Positions 12,635 through 24,713 of a stretch of 64,000 nucleotides of DNA are shown here, piece by piece (the first letter of the stretch is position 1; every line of letters starts with the position of its first letter). Under the pieces are notes generated by a model, which saw only the letters and a program-made list of their open reading frames with translations, made no database searches and had not been told where the DNA came from. Source of the stretch: Trichostrongylus colubriformis (taxonomy: Eukaryota > Nematoda > Chromadorea > Rhabditida > Trichostrongylidae); contig OZ022261.1 of assembly GCA_963978905.1 (NCBI GenBank), positions 25,107,686 through 25,171,685 of the forward strand, written 5' to 3'. The position numbers were made by a program, and so were the translations under genes.

Positions 12635-12755
12635 TCGTTAGGCCGAGTAAAATAATGCGCAGGACTGGGTAATCGCTTTAGGATCCAAAGACATACGGCT
12701 CACTTGGCTCGCATGCATCGCCCGCACGCTCTGAGCCGCGACGCGAGATAATGTA
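12635..12755. repeat. GC-rich dispersed repeat fragment
   Basis: A relative of 11690-11810 with the words gtaatcgctttaggat, gctcgcatgcatcg and gccgcgacgcgag. No coding content. Confidence 0.5.
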
Positions 12756-13194
12756 GTATTGACGCAAAACTCACATGAAATTATCAGGGCTTTTTAGCAG
12801 CATTTTATAATGAAATAGGTGTTTTGATAAAACTCAATCGCACCAACTATAGTATGTCATATTCATAGTTGCCATGTTCCACGGCGTTTCAAAAAAAACC
12901 GGAAGGTAGTACCCTCACTACACCTCAATCCTCAGCAAGTTCAACAAAGTGACGGAGAAAAAATCGGCAAAAACAGAGATGTCAGGTAGTTCAAGAAATG
13001 CAAATGGCGCGAAAAAAATGCAACAGAGAAAAGGAGTGGATTGAAAAAGTAGAACCTGCAGGATTATGAAATTTCGAATGACCGTTTGAGTGCGGGATCG
13101 TCTCTGTGTATGTGTATGTATCTTCAGAGCGAATTCACACCGCTACGTGAGGCAAGCGGCGCGATGAGTAAGAGCTTGGGGCGTCACTTTTTGT

Positions 13195-13285
13195 TAGGTC
13201 TTACGCCGATTACCTTGTCCTGCACCTTATATTAGCTGACACGCCTTACGCGGTTGCGAAATCCTGTTCTAATGACACACCCGAA
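13195..13285. repeat. GC-rich dispersed repeat fragment ending in 'ctaatgacacacccg'
   Basis: The terminal word ctaatgacacacccg recurs as ctaatggcacacccg near 16270, ctaatgacatacacccc near 19802 and, inverted, as gtatgtcattaggac near 18434. This suggests a common element terminus. Confidence 0.45.
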
Positions 13286-14100
13286 TCCACTTCACCCAAG
13301 CCTGAATCCAGGAATGAACATTTTTCATTTCATTTATTACATGAGGTAACTCATGCGAGGGGCCACAACAATGCCCAAGAGATGACAAACATAAAACTGT
13401 AAATCACTTGACTGCAAATTCGCTACACAGTGACTCCTTATTTGAATACATTACACCAGACATTTTTTCAACCTTGTAGAATTATTTTCTCTGGGAAACA
13501 AGCCCCATCATCAGGCGTTCATACACCAAAGTCACACTTTTACCACTAGAATGTATCGATTGAAAAGGCTACAAATTATCGATTACCAGCGAGGGTGATC
13601 AAACAGCAGAGAACACTACAAGTTTAAAATCTCATCGAACGTTGGCGCTATCTAAAAGGGATATCTACGATTATCGCGAACATCTTCTGTTGTCCTAGCG
13701 AAACATCACACTTCGCGCTATCTCGAGCTCGCCATAAAAAACGGCTTCTTGGTTTTCACTTGCATAAAATGGAAAGAGACCTCCAATTCAGGATTAGTGA
13801 CTCATACGGTAATCCCTGCTATCAAGAATTTCATATCTGATTAATTCAAACGAGAGCGTCACCGAACAGTGGAGACGTTCGGCGGAGTATTCCTCATGGG
13901 GTCATATTTTGGGTTGGAAGGGAAAGAATGTCGTATTTGGTGAGCGCCGATCGAGAAATCCTCAACAAGTTTCTTGTGATTTTCGTAACTAAATAATCAT
14001 ATATTGTTCTAAGTTCTCTGTTCTTTGTACATTTCATCAGCTCACAGTCCAGCCGCAGGACCTGAAACCATCTTACGCAACAGATTCATGAGCTCTAACG

Positions 14101-15477
14101 AGGAAGGCCCATTAGGTCATGGTGAGCTTTTTCAAAACGGTTTTTTGCATTTTATAGGGCCACATACATGAAGCAAAAAACCGGTCTCAGTTCGGCTAAA
14201 TGATTTTGGGGGGCCCAGGAAATGGTGACAAAAATTGCTCAGAAAGAAGCAATTTTGACAAGTTAGCTGCGATGCTTTCCAGCTGCGGCGCTCAGTATAT
14301 GCATCAAAAAACTGTCTTCAAACCTACGCCAAAACTACTGCGAGCTGGTTCAAAAATGTAGAATCACTTAAGGTAACTGCTAAACGAAGCAAGGAAAACT
14401 CATAGGGGATGCACAGGTCATCGTGCTTGAAGTGGTTGAATGGCCGAATGGATAGGGGTATGGACTGGCGTTGGCACGGTGTAGGAGCGTTTGCGGTCCA
14501 ACTCCCCCAGACGCCTTCGCTTTTGCATTTTCTTAATTTTCTGTATTTGTCTGTTATTGTCTGTAATTTGTCTGTAATTTGTCTGTTTTCAGCGCTGTAC
14601 TATTTGCGCACATGCAAAATAACTGCAATTTTGGTCGCTGGTGCACGAAAGTGACCTCATTTACAAGCTTTCAGTGATTTACGTGTTTGGACCCTTCGGC
14701 GCCCCTAGCACGCGTGCTAGGCGTTTTCGTGCCAAACTAGTGTGATATTCGCGCTCAGGAGACTCAATTAGCCCTAAATACAAAATATTATCCAAACTGA
14801 GATTTTGACCCAAACTCGAGACAGTGGGATGGATATGGGCGCACAGTCACTGCTCTACTTGTATAAACGAACAACTAGCAGCCTCGACTAAATTCAATGG
14901 AACATGTGCAGAATCAACGCAATCCGAGTAAAGTGCACCTAACAACACTATGCGACGCCAAAAGATAGTAAATATTTCGTTATATCGGCTAGCGACTTCC
15001 ATTTCGTTGAGTGTTCTTTACTATGGCAGTAGTAGTTACTATTGGTCGCCCAATTTTCCGAGTTTGGGTCCAAATCGCGATTAGGCTGAAAACCTGTCAT
15101 CTAGGGTAGTTCGACCCCCTGAGCATGAATATCACACGCACTTTGCGGGAAAATGCCTAGTTCCCCTGTTATGAGCTTGGCAGGTCCAAACAAATCATTC
15201 GCTTAGTACGCAAAAATACTAGAGATAGCGGTTCCCTGTTAGAACAAAAATTGATTTTGCACATATTTTGCACGTATGTTCTTACATGAGCACAAATGGA
15301 TGAAAACAGAAAAATGCAAAAATTTGTCCTCAGTGGGGATCGAACCGTCAACTATTTTCAGAGCCCCCCAAAACCATTTAGCCGTTGAGGACGGTGTTTT
15401 GCTTCATGTATGTGACCCTATAAAAAGCAAAAATCCTTTTTGAGAAAGCTCACCATGACCTGATGGGCCTTCCGTGT
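14101..15477. mobile_element. 1.4-kb element with ~115-bp terminal inverted repeats and tRNA-like boxes
   Basis: The left end (ggcccattaggtcatggtgagc, then cacatacatgaagc, then ggctaaatgattttgggggg) is inverted at the right end (ccccccaaaaccatttagcc, then gcttcatgtatgtg, then gctcaccatgacctgatgggcc). Just inside the left end is tggccgaatggatagggg, which resembles a tRNA A box. Just inside the right end, read on the minus strand, is ggttcgatcccc, a canonical tRNA B box (T arm). No transposase frame was found. It may be a composite of two inverted SINE-like units or a MITE that captured tRNA-derived sequence. Confidence 0.65.
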
Positions 15478-15584
15478 AAGGTAACCACGTTAGAATACGC
15501 ACCATAGTGTGAAGGCTCGATTATCATTACAGATTTGGATAGGACCTTAGATGGGGATCTCAAAAGACTAGCAGTCAGAGGCCT

Positions 15585-15873
15585 CCATGACGGGTGTGTG
15601 CAGATATGACAGCGAATCGCTTCGCGGCGTCCCGCTCGCGGCGCCATCAGTACGAGCCGTTGGGAATTCCGCTCAAGACGTAATGGGCTGGGACCGTTAG
15701 GGACCTTTAAAGGTTGCAAGTTGAATGTTGCGGGAGTTCGCCTACCTTTGAAAGTCCCTCGCAGTACCAGCTCATTGCGTCTTGAGCGGAATTCCAAACT
15801 ACTCGCTTGCCGCGCTGCTCGCCGCCGGCGGTCGCGCGATTCGCTGTCATATCTGCACACACCACTCCATGAC
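15585..15873. mobile_element. GC-rich fold-back element, gcggcgcg-core family
   Basis: The left arm begins tccatgacgggtgtgtgcag atatgacagcgaatcgc. The right arm ends gcgattcgctgtcatat ctgcacacaccactccatga. The arms face each other over about 290 bp. The internal words gcttgagcggaattcc / ggaattccgctcaagac are also inverted. Copies are at 9084, 17978 and 53151. Confidence 0.8.
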
Positions 15874-15899
15874 TACTACTTTTTCCTCACTGGCCAACC

Positions 15900-16290
15900 G
15901 GCTGTATGCCATGCAACGGTCTCGCACCACGGCGTGCCACGTGCGACTCGATGGGTGCAAGCCAGGGGCGCCATACGTGGTTGAGACCTGAAGCGAGCAT
16001 TCGGAAACCACATACGGAGCCGTGGCAACCACATACGCAACCGTTACCGTGTAATCGCCTCAGCATCCAACTTCAAGCGAGACTGTACGAGCGTATGCCG
16101 TTGGGACAGAAGCGCCGCGTTGCGACGTCCAGCATGCGACGCGATGGTGAGAGTTATGCGCACGTACTGGATGGGTCCTAGAGCGATGACGGTGTTCTAC
16201 GCACTATTCTACAGCACTCAACTAGACGGCGCCCCTATCTCGCACCCATATGCAGCCACTCCCTGTCCTAATGGCACACCCGAGAGTATA
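15900..16290. repeat. Decayed GC-rich repeat sequence
   Basis: It contains pieces of the dispersed GC-rich family (gtgccacgtgcgactcgatg, gtgtaatcgcctcagc, ctaatggcacacccg) joined without clear boundaries. No gene is seen. Confidence 0.4.
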
Positions 16291-16449
16291 CGAATTGGCT
16301 GAACACCTAAGGTCGTGGCTTGCACATCAAAACAGATGCTTCGAAGAAATCTAAAATTTCGAACAGAAGCCGTAACAGAATTTGGAGTATCGTAAAATAT
16401 TAGGTGTGGGCAGAATTAATAGCCAAAACATAACTGGCCATAACTTCGC

Positions 16450-16761
16450 TCAAACACAACTTTTTTTGTCGAAATGAAAACCATTCGGATCTACAGAACT
16501 TAGCCAACGATCTGGTAAAGAAAACAAGCCATCATGCTCAAATTCTAGATTGCGAGAATTAATAGGGTCAAAAATGGCATTTTTACCCTGCATAGTACCG
16601 GCGAATTTCTTCTGACGCAGGTTTGCATCGAGAACCCGGAAAAAGTGGTAATCCATTGGAGATAGGTCTGTGGAATAAGGGGGGTGAGGGAGAGTCTCAA
16701 TGCCTAACTGCATCAGTTTCTGCCGGGTGCGCAAAACAACGCAAAACCCCACACTTCGCAA
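16450..16761 (-). pseudogene. Mariner transposase C-terminal fragment, left arm
   Basis: About 100 codons carry the last catalytic block (YSTDLSPMDYHFF), where mariners normally have YSPDLAPTDYHFF, followed by the usual C-terminal tail. The N-terminal DNA-binding domain and the first two catalytic Asp residues are absent. This fragment is a dead gene, mirrored by the fragment at 16780-17042. Confidence 0.8.
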
Positions 16762-16779
16762 GTCACCCGGCAGAAACTG

Positions 16780-17042
16780 ATGCAGTTAGGCATCGAACCT
16801 CTGCCTCACCCCCCTTATGCCCTAGACCTATCTCCAATGGATTACCACTTTTTCCGGGTTCTCGATGTAAACCTGCGTCAGAAAAATTCGCCGATACTAT
16901 GCATGTTGAAAATGCTATCGTTGACTTTATTAATTTTCGCAATCCAGATTTTCTTCACCAGATCGTTGCAAGGTTGTGTAGATTCGAATTGTTTTCAATT
17001 CGACAAATAAAGTTGTGTCTGAGCGAAGTCATGGCGTTTTGA
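16780..17042 (+). pseudogene. Mariner transposase C-terminal fragment, right arm
   Basis: The fragment reads MQLGIEPLPHPPY then LDLSPMDYHFFRVLD before drifting out of frame. It is the inverted partner of 16450-16761. The two arms differ by substitutions and small indels, so the fold-back is not recent. Confidence 0.75.
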
Positions 17043-17644
17043 AAAAAAGTGGTCCGTTTTGTTCATTTATTCTGCACACACCTAATATATTAATAAACAG
17101 TGCATGGTAAAGACCTTAAAGTAAACACTGAACGCCCAGGCAACGAAAAGTCTTCCTTCATCAGATGATCACGAAAGTCTTCCAATGTGATGAAGACGAG
17201 TGAGAAAGTTAGGTAAGGACGCAATCAACCAAGACTATCAGACAATTGATGAGTTCTACCGTTGATGAGCAACAGCTGACGATCATGGTTCAGACACTTT
17301 ACGCTTTAGATGCTTGCGTCAGCATTGATAGATTAGCTGTACCGAATACTGTTACCGGATGAAAAACGGAAGAGATTTGCCCCACACAAGGGGTTTAATG
17401 ATTCCAGCAAATCGGGTACTTAGCGAGCACATGGCATTGCAGCGAAATCGAACCTTTATCTGATACAACCTTTCAATCCGTGTGATTTAATCAATAAAAA
17501 AGAAGAAAAGAGTAAAAAGCTACTAGAAAAGTTAATGTTCTATAATTAGTACGTGGCTCGCTACGCATCTTTTTAATGTCCTAGTTCCAGATCAGCCTGG
17601 AGTGCATGGTGAGCAGTACATGTATGTAGGCGCATTTGTGAGTA

Positions 17645-17720
17645 AGGCCGCTTCCATACTTTGCGCACCGACGCCGTCACGCGCGTGCCGGCGTCGGTGC
17701 GCAAAGTATGGAAGCGGCCT
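17645..17720. mobile_element. Short near-perfect hairpin MITE (AGGCCGCTTCC ends), copy 1
   Basis: The 76-bp palindrome reads aggccgcttccatactt... gcgcaccgacgcc around a short GC centre (cacgcgcgtg) and back. A second copy with the same arms and an enlarged centre is at 61939-62030. It is too short to code and belongs to the set of elements ending in AGGCC(G) found at 31181, 34584, 39634 and 54622. Confidence 0.85.
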
Positions 17721-17977
17721 AAGATAAAGCAGCAACGCATGCTCCCTCCAAGACACCGATACGGGTATCTCTTGCCGAATGTGCATTGCTAAAGTAGAGA
17801 TGCTAAATAGCACAACAGTAGAGAAGGAATGGAATGAACGTCTGAGTACCCAAAATTGAAGCCCTTCTCACAATCAAGGACGTGCTTTCGCACCCTTTGC
17901 ATCACTGGAAGGTGTGACGCAGACAGCAAGGCCTGCCAAGCTCAACGTTACCCCGCCGTCCACGGCAACCCCCCTAT

Positions 17978-18208
17978 GGGTGTGTGCAGATCGAATCGCT
18001 TCGCGGCGCTTCACTCGCGGCGCCATTGGTACAACTTGCGAATCGATTGCTCTTGTTAGCCCGGCAGAGCGTGGCTGCGTCACATCTGCGCTTCCACCCA
18101 TGCCACACTGCCTAACTTGAAGGCTGCCACGCCCTGCCACTGGCACTCGCACCCGCCGCGCCGCTCGCCGCGGACGGCCATGCGATTTGCTGTCATATCT
18201 GCACACCC
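17978..18208. mobile_element. GC-rich fold-back element, gcggcgcg-core family
   Basis: The left end tgggtgtgtgcagatcgaat is mirrored by the right end tgtcatatctgcacaccccc. The interior keeps cgcttcgcggcg and gccgcgccgctcgccgcgg. It is related to 9084-9325, 15585-15873 and 53151-53388. A run of Cs follows the right end. Confidence 0.7.
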
Positions 18209-21200
18209 CCCCCCCCCCCACTAATCGGCACCCATCACGCCGAGACGCAAACAAATGAAACGTGGTAAGAAGAGGCTGACGCGTGTCCTTCACGCCGGTA
18301 TCGCTATAGATCATCTATCTGTAACTCGCCACACCATTTAAGGGGAGCATGTCTTCCCGGCTGATTTCTCTCAATACCCCCAACGATGTCTTCATAGACG
18401 TTTCTATTAAAGGAGTCCGTCCTATTCACAGGAGTGTATGTCATTAGGACAGAAAAATCGCGATGCGACGTTGCGCCCGCGACGTTCGCGCTCGAGTTGC
18501 CCGTTTCTGATTGGGGCAACCTTTTGCTCAAGTGTATAAGTAGCCATTTATCCGTAGTTCTTATATCTTCTTTCGTTTCCTAAGACTTTTATGTGCTAAT
18601 GTAGTCGTGGTGGAGGGCCACTAGACTTAACTAAAGGTCCGGCTCTACTTTTACCTATGCCTTTAGCCTAAGCCTTAGTCAAAGGCAGCATTAGGGAAAA
18701 TTCGGACGAAAAGTAAAAGAAGTAGTGAATATGAAAGTCGAGGTGCCTAGTAACAGGACACTGAAGAAAAAACGGATGGATTTGGCCAAAAACCCGAGAA
18801 ATAGGACCCACTTCCCACCGTTGATTCTGGACCAGGACGACTTTCCCCTCAAGAGGCGGGTAGTCCGGACTACTCTTCCATTGGCATGTTTCCAAACGAA
18901 CACAGAGAATGTTTGGAAATAGGACTGCATCTATTTCTTGGAGTGAGCTTCAAGCTAAAACTGCGAAAGCGCGCCGCAACACCTTCGATCTTGCCGCATC
19001 TCCTTTCTCCTTGACCGCTCCCACTTCAGCCAGTCGGGAATCACGTCATCCGGAGGCGGGGTCGACTTACCAAGAGGCGGAACAGATGAGCGGTTGCGGC
19101 ATTTTGCGGCGTTTCTACGGCTCGGAGAGGCGCTTTTTTACCGGGATTTCGCCACAGATAGCCTTCTTAGGCCCAGGACTACCATGGGAGTGACTTTTTG
19201 TAGGAATTTCTCCATTATCGCACTACCCCTAATGCTGTCTTTAAGGGAAGGTTCTCACCTTCCTAAAGTAAGGCTCAGGTAAAAATATACACTTGAGCGT
19301 ACAAGCTGATAATTGTAGAACTGTTTCGGGTGAGGGACAACAGTGCGACAATGAGTGAATCTCCCCCAACTACATTAGCACCTTTTTACATACCTTGAAT
19401 TGCAGTGTAGTGAACTGTACCATTCCAGTTATGGATATCAGAGTTCTTCTTTTCATTGTGAAAAAATCTCAGTTCCTTTTGCGTCTTCTCCGGTATTATG
19501 CGACGTGTGCGAGCTTGACTATGCACATAAATGTTTTGCACAATGCAATGAGATTCATTGAACCTCGCGGCATTGAGCTCATGTCGACATTTGGCTTTTC
19601 TTTTGTTTGCTAGTTCACTTTCACTTTATTCTCTATTTCCTTATGTTCGCAACTAATAGAAAAAACCGATTATCAAAGAAACTAAAGCGAAAAATCCCTT
19701 TCTGTAGGAACACTATACCCCGTCGCAAGTGCGTTGCCCCAATGATTGGACAACACGTGCGCGACGTCGCACACCGCGCGCGGCCGCGCGATTCTTCTGT
19801 CCTAATGACATACACCCCTATTCTCAGTAGGCAAAAGTCCCCCATCCAGTTTTCAACCCGAACCAAAACCGTTATTTTAGTCTCAAAATTATTTGTATGG
19901 TTGTCAGATCAAAAATGTAAGTACGTCAAGCACTCTGTAAATGCACATAGTACAGCACACAACACAGAAAACATTCCAAAACGCACGTACATAATTCATT
20001 TGTTAAGAAAACTTCAATTGCGGAAATTTAATTACATTAGAGTTAGACCAAGTTCCCTCATAACAGATCATCGGCATCTAATAACCTCAAAAGCAAGATC
20101 CATCACTTTCATTTTTCACGCTGGGTTTCGCTTCTAATTACCAAACACCATTTCTTCATTCGTGTGTTTCAAGTTACCTGACTAGGAACTCGTTTGATTA
20201 AGGTGTCATGCCCCTCTAACATCCTTAAAATATGAGCATAAGCCGTGTGAGCCTTGAAACGAGAAGAGAAAATTAAAAGCAGCAGATCTTCGGGGAAGCA
20301 TGGGTTGAAAGTTAGATTCGGAGCAGCGAATACAAGAGCGATAGCGCATCCATGTTTGCTCGGATTATTCCAGGCATAGACCCATACTACTGTACAAAAG
20401 ACAATGAACGAGCCTGAGCGATAAAACGTTATAATTATGATAAACGCTGGCAAGAGATTTAATAGATAAGGAGGTAGGAATGCGGTTTATATGCTCAAAA
20501 TCGGGGCAATATTCGAAATCAAGCACAAATCGTGATAATCAAAGGATTAGAAGGGAACAAACACACGAAACACCCTAGTGCATTATGGCACTACATCTTA
20601 TAAGAAGATTAGCTTTCGGTCAGGGCTTTCAAGGATCCCAAGATGCGAATGACGTGAATATTCTAGGCAATACTATATCCAAGTGGATTATACAAACGTG
20701 ATAACCCGCGCAAAGAAGTGTCCTTTTGCCTCCGGAAACCAAACTAAGTCTGTACTCCCGCAATTCCGGAACAAGCTCTGTTCTCGAACAACGACAAACA
20801 AAAGGGTTCTAGAGCAATGTGAGAATCGGCAGTTGTTGTTCGAGATTCCGCAGAATCAAGTGCTGGTGCACGTTCCTACGGGTGTGCACCCTTAGGTTTT
20901 CAAGATTTCGCACGGGGATACGTGCTAGCATCACGTGTGAGCATGGAGCGGACATGTAGCTGGGTTCCGAGGCGATTTTATGTCCTACGCATTACTTTAC
21001 CCTTTAGGCGTAATCCCCTTGGGAGCCAACTAGCTGCGGCACCCTTAGCTCGTACGCATCGCGCCGCAAGCAGCGTTGCGAAATTTTGTCCAGACGATAT
21101 ACAGCTGGTTCCTTCGAGCAGAATCATTAACATAACGGATCACCGATCATCATTAAATAACATACGTCATTTTCAGCGATGTGTGAAAGAAAACAGAGCT

Positions 21201-22588
21201 GATAGATTATGCTGTAGAGATAAGCTCGAAAGTGGATACGTACAAACTGGGAGGGCGTGTGATTTTTTATGAATGCGGCGGAACAGTCATGAAATACTCG
21301 GAACACAGAACAAAAGCTGTAACAGATCCAATGGCATGGAGCGTTGTTGCTTGCATCCATACTTTACGACGCGATCGTACGACCGCTAGGCGCTGCAATG
21401 ACAACATAAAATATCGATCGCACTCTTGCGGAACAGCACTCAGCAATCGTACGTTCGCGTCGCAGAGTTTGAATGCAAAACAAGTAGTCTCGAAATCGAC
21501 TGTACAAAAAGGGTTAAATGAATCGCTGGATGGAAGGCGCATGGAATGGACAGGGATGAGGACATGCAGGCGTTCCTACGACTGTCATTGATACGGAGTA
21601 GCCAGAGCGAACGGCACCGGCACTGCAGTGCTCGCACAGCAGTCTCGAAGAAAACTCATTAAGATTCATTCTGGAGAGTGTATTGACAGTAGTAGGTACG
21701 GCAGCGCCTTATTTTCCATCTACCCACGGGTGTTTCCTGTTGTGACTGGCATTCAAAGGGTGCCACTCCTCCTCCTTCCATTCCCCGTTCAATAGAGCCG
21801 ACTAGAAGGGATTCTAGTATCCCACTCGATCGTCGAACGAGATTCGTGTGACAGCGATTATATATGTTTATATTTATTCAATAGTAATTCACAGCTGTGT
21901 GGCTGTAAGCTTCTCAATTGCATATTACTTGTAGGACCAAAAAAGACCGAACTCTCAAAACAGCGCTCCAAAAAAACCTCGAAGTACACATATCTATTAT
22001 AGCAATGGAATAATCAACTTCGACGATGGAAGCATCTCATTCACCAATAGCTTCTAACACCCTTACCCAAGACATTATTCGTTTTTGACTTCTTTTTGAA
22101 GTCCGTTTCATGTTGGCCTGATGCAAGTTATTAAGTAGCCAGAAGTGAAGCGTGCCCACGCCCCTTCTGATTGGTCACACTACCAACATAAGCAATCACA
22201 TGTCTTCTCGACATTTCACAAAAGACACCACACCTTCAAACACCATGCGCACTTTCAATCACTAGTCAAGTGCCATCACTTCATATATCTACTTTCACAC
22301 GTACTTCGAATTCCTTCAAACAATGACAGTTATAAAACAAGACTGAACTGAAATAAACGATTTCTCAACAATATTCATTGACCTACATCAACGGACCGAA
22401 TTTTTTTCTACCATAAACACTGGCGAAAACTGCATCAGAGTTAGGTGATTCAGAAATTGTTACACATCCACCACCCCAGAAAAGTGCTCATGCCTCCGAC
22501 TTCTACTCAGAATCATAGCGACATACAGGATCACTCAGAGGTTGAGAATTTTTTTTGAAAAACATGACCCCCACCCCCAAGCTACATA
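18209..22588. other. No confident gene; one possible minus-strand exon at 20179-20445
   Basis: A minus frame from about 20445 to 20179 lies between a usable acceptor (cttgccag) and a donor (CAG|GTAACT). It has a hydrophobic start (FIIIITFYRSGSFIVFCTVV) and could be an exon of a membrane protein. It stands alone, so I do not call it. The rest holds fragments of the GC-rich family (18430-18500, 19735-19815 and 20900-21095) and short random frames. Confidence 0.35.
20900..21095. repeat. GC-rich dispersed repeat fragment
   Basis: It carries tagctgggttccgaggcga, aatccccttggg, cttagctcgtacgcatcgcg and gcgttgcgaaattttg, the same ordered words seen at 8795 and 11690. The arms are loosely inverted. 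Confidence 0.45.
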
Positions 22589-23096
22589 CAGTAGCGCTCA
22601 AAAGTCTTCGGCGAAATGGTCTTTCACTTGGGGTTTTTCACTTGTAACTTTTTTGCAACTGCACCGATCTAAGAGAAATTTTAGTATGTTGTACTTGAAT
22701 ACACTGCATACTTAATATACTATTTTGGCGCTCAACGGTGTAGGTTACGTGGTTATATGAAATTTTTTGTTTTTGGAGTGCCATCCCTGTGCCGTACCGC
22801 TGTGCCGCTGTCATCAAAAGTCGTGGTCTTTCTACAGAATATTAATGTTCTCTGAGGCTTGCTCGTTTTGTTTTTGTAAAGAAACCCGTTCCCCTTGACC
22901 AAGCCTTTTACTTTTTTTTGGGTGGTCCTGTAGTAAATTCTTGTAAAAAACCATGAAAAGTGTCAAGCGGCCCTCAAGTAGAGGGAAATGTTGGCAATAG
23001 GTTCAGGCATCACATATTAAAATTTTGTCAAATTTGGTCAAGCACAAAAAAAGTTATGACAAAAGAGTTTTGGCCGAAGACTTTTGAGCGCTACTG
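22589..23096. mobile_element. Non-autonomous Tc1/mariner-type element, copy 2
   Basis: The ends are CAGTAGCGCTCAAAAGTC and GACTTTTGAGCGCTACTG with TA on each side, and the length is 508 bp. The inverted ends extend further (cttcggc / gccgaag) than in copy 1. The interior parallels copy 1 throughout. Together the two copies define the family's termini and length. Confidence 0.9.
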
Positions 23097-24713
23097 TATT
23101 TCCGACGACGGGACCACTCCTCCCTCCCTCCACCACTTCCATGACTGGCGTTGTTGGTATACAAAACTTAGTAAAAATGCTAGAATTTTAAGATGTTTCC
23201 CTGGAAAAGGTCGTCATTCCTTAATTATCGAAATCTATCAGAAAAAGTGATTATTGATCGACGATCTTTTTAGCTCTTCCAAAGACAGTGTGCTCGCCAA
23301 AAGCCAGCAAAAACATGTGGTGATTGAGGACCCCTCAAGGGATTCAAGAAAAAAAAGAACCTTCTTTAACAATTTTGAAAACCTTGTTGAACCCTAGTTA
23401 CATTCGAAAAAGAGAGAGGAGGGGAGTTTCCCAAACCCAATGTTTGGCCCTGCTTCTGGGTGCAGATTAAAAACGAAATGGGCATTTCAGGGCAATGCAT
23501 CTAAATCCACATTTAAAGACACCAGAAGGGGGTAATTTTGGCTCACGGTAGAACAGACGTAGTGTGGACGAGTTTAAGTGGCCGCCATTGCACAAATTCG
23601 CCAATTTGACGCCTTGGCATAGTGCCAGAAGAAGAAGTTTCTATTACAAATTTGTTTTTTCCTTTACTTTTTACTTTGTTCTTTCTTATATTGTTTCTGG
23701 ATGTACTTACATGAATGCTAATGTAGTTAGGAATCCCGTCTCCTACAGCGGACAACTCGGAAGGTCTGTGAAATGATGCGAATTGAATGCGAATACACAC
23801 CGCAGCGATGCCACTGCTCTGGGAGACAGGTGCTACAACTAACGTTGGCCCGCGGCCCGTCTCCTACAGGGAACAACTCGGAATGGATGCGCTGATGCGA
23901 ATGGGATGCGAATACACACCGCAGCGTCGCGCTTTTAAATCCGGGTTTTTTCGCCTATTATCTCTTCTAACCTTGAGTGTTCTTTACAAAATGCTCATTT
24001 CTTTGCATCTTCCTCTTGTTTCGGACCCCCTTCCGGTTCCTTTAACAGAAGCGAAGATTGTACCGCGGGATGCGGATTTCACCTGAGCCTAGGAAAGAGA
24101 AAGCTCCGAGGTGATGAACCACCTATAGCCTCCCAATGATGAAGCAAAATTTTGTCATTCAATAACTACAGTACAGCAGCCTAGAACAATGAATAATTAT
24201 ATACAGTAAGTCAATAAAAATAAGTATGGAAAGGATTGTCGACTGACTTCTTTTCAGTTTTAAGTAATCTCTTCATCGGCTCACGTCTCTTGAACGCTGA
24301 AATAATTGACCCCTTTTTCTAGCCCTAATTACAACCCCCCTTGAGAATTTCCCAACTCATGCTTGACCGTGCCCTTTATCTACATAGCGTCGTCTTCTGT
24401 TCCAAACCTTTGTTCATATTCCCGCACAATTATAAAAGTAGGTAAATCGACATGAAAGACGACTAATCCAAGCCCGAACTGCGCGCTGAAGACCACACAA
24501 ACTCGTAGGAAGCCCCTTAAACTTTAACTAATGATAGTTCCAAGGTTGTTATCAAAGCGGTTTATCATTTCATCTCTCCACTTTCATAGAAAACATGGCT
24601 ATTTCTGCACAAATGACTTATGCAGTAAACTTTTGAAAAACAGCTATGAAAAATACGTTCAAAGAACAGAAGGGCAGAGAGCTGTCAGCAACAATCAATT
24701 AAGAGAATAACGT
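23097..24713. other. No gene recognised; contains a direct repeat
   Basis: Apart from the duplicated segment at 23727-23928 there is nothing gene-like. Short open frames overlap on both strands. Confidence 0.4.
23727..23928. repeat. Direct repeat of ~75-85 bp, two copies
   Basis: cccgtctcctacagcgg, acaactcggaa and gatgcgaat...tgcgaatacacaccgcagcg occur at about 23733-23808 and again at about 23857-23926. The second copy has substitutions and a short insertion, so it is an old local duplication. Confidence 0.75.

Larger units (their letters stand above)
9326..14100. other. Repeat-scarred intergenic sequence, no gene recognised
   Basis: No exon set with family resemblance was found over 4.8 kb. 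A short direct repeat (aaatactcttcaaggga ... caaattcgtgtttacaaacg) occurs at about 10890-10940 and again at about 11090-11142. GC-rich fragments of the dispersed family are at 11690-11810, 12635-12755 and 13195-13285. The 211-codon minus frame at 11271-11906 crosses one of these fragments and is not supported as a gene. Confidence 0.4.
16400..17085. mobile_element. Fold-back mariner: two 3' halves head to head, TA-flanked
   Basis: The unit begins TTAGGTGTGGGCAGAAT and ends ATTCTGCACACACCTAA and is flanked by TA on both sides (16398-16399 and 17086-17087), as expected after mariner insertion. The left half, read on the minus strand, and the right half, read on the plus strand, both encode the transposase C-terminus (PHPPYSTDLSPMDYHFF and PHPPYALDLSPMDYHFF). 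They meet near 16750. The element has therefore lost both 5' halves, is symmetric, and would give a hairpin RNA if transcribed through. Confidence 0.85.
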
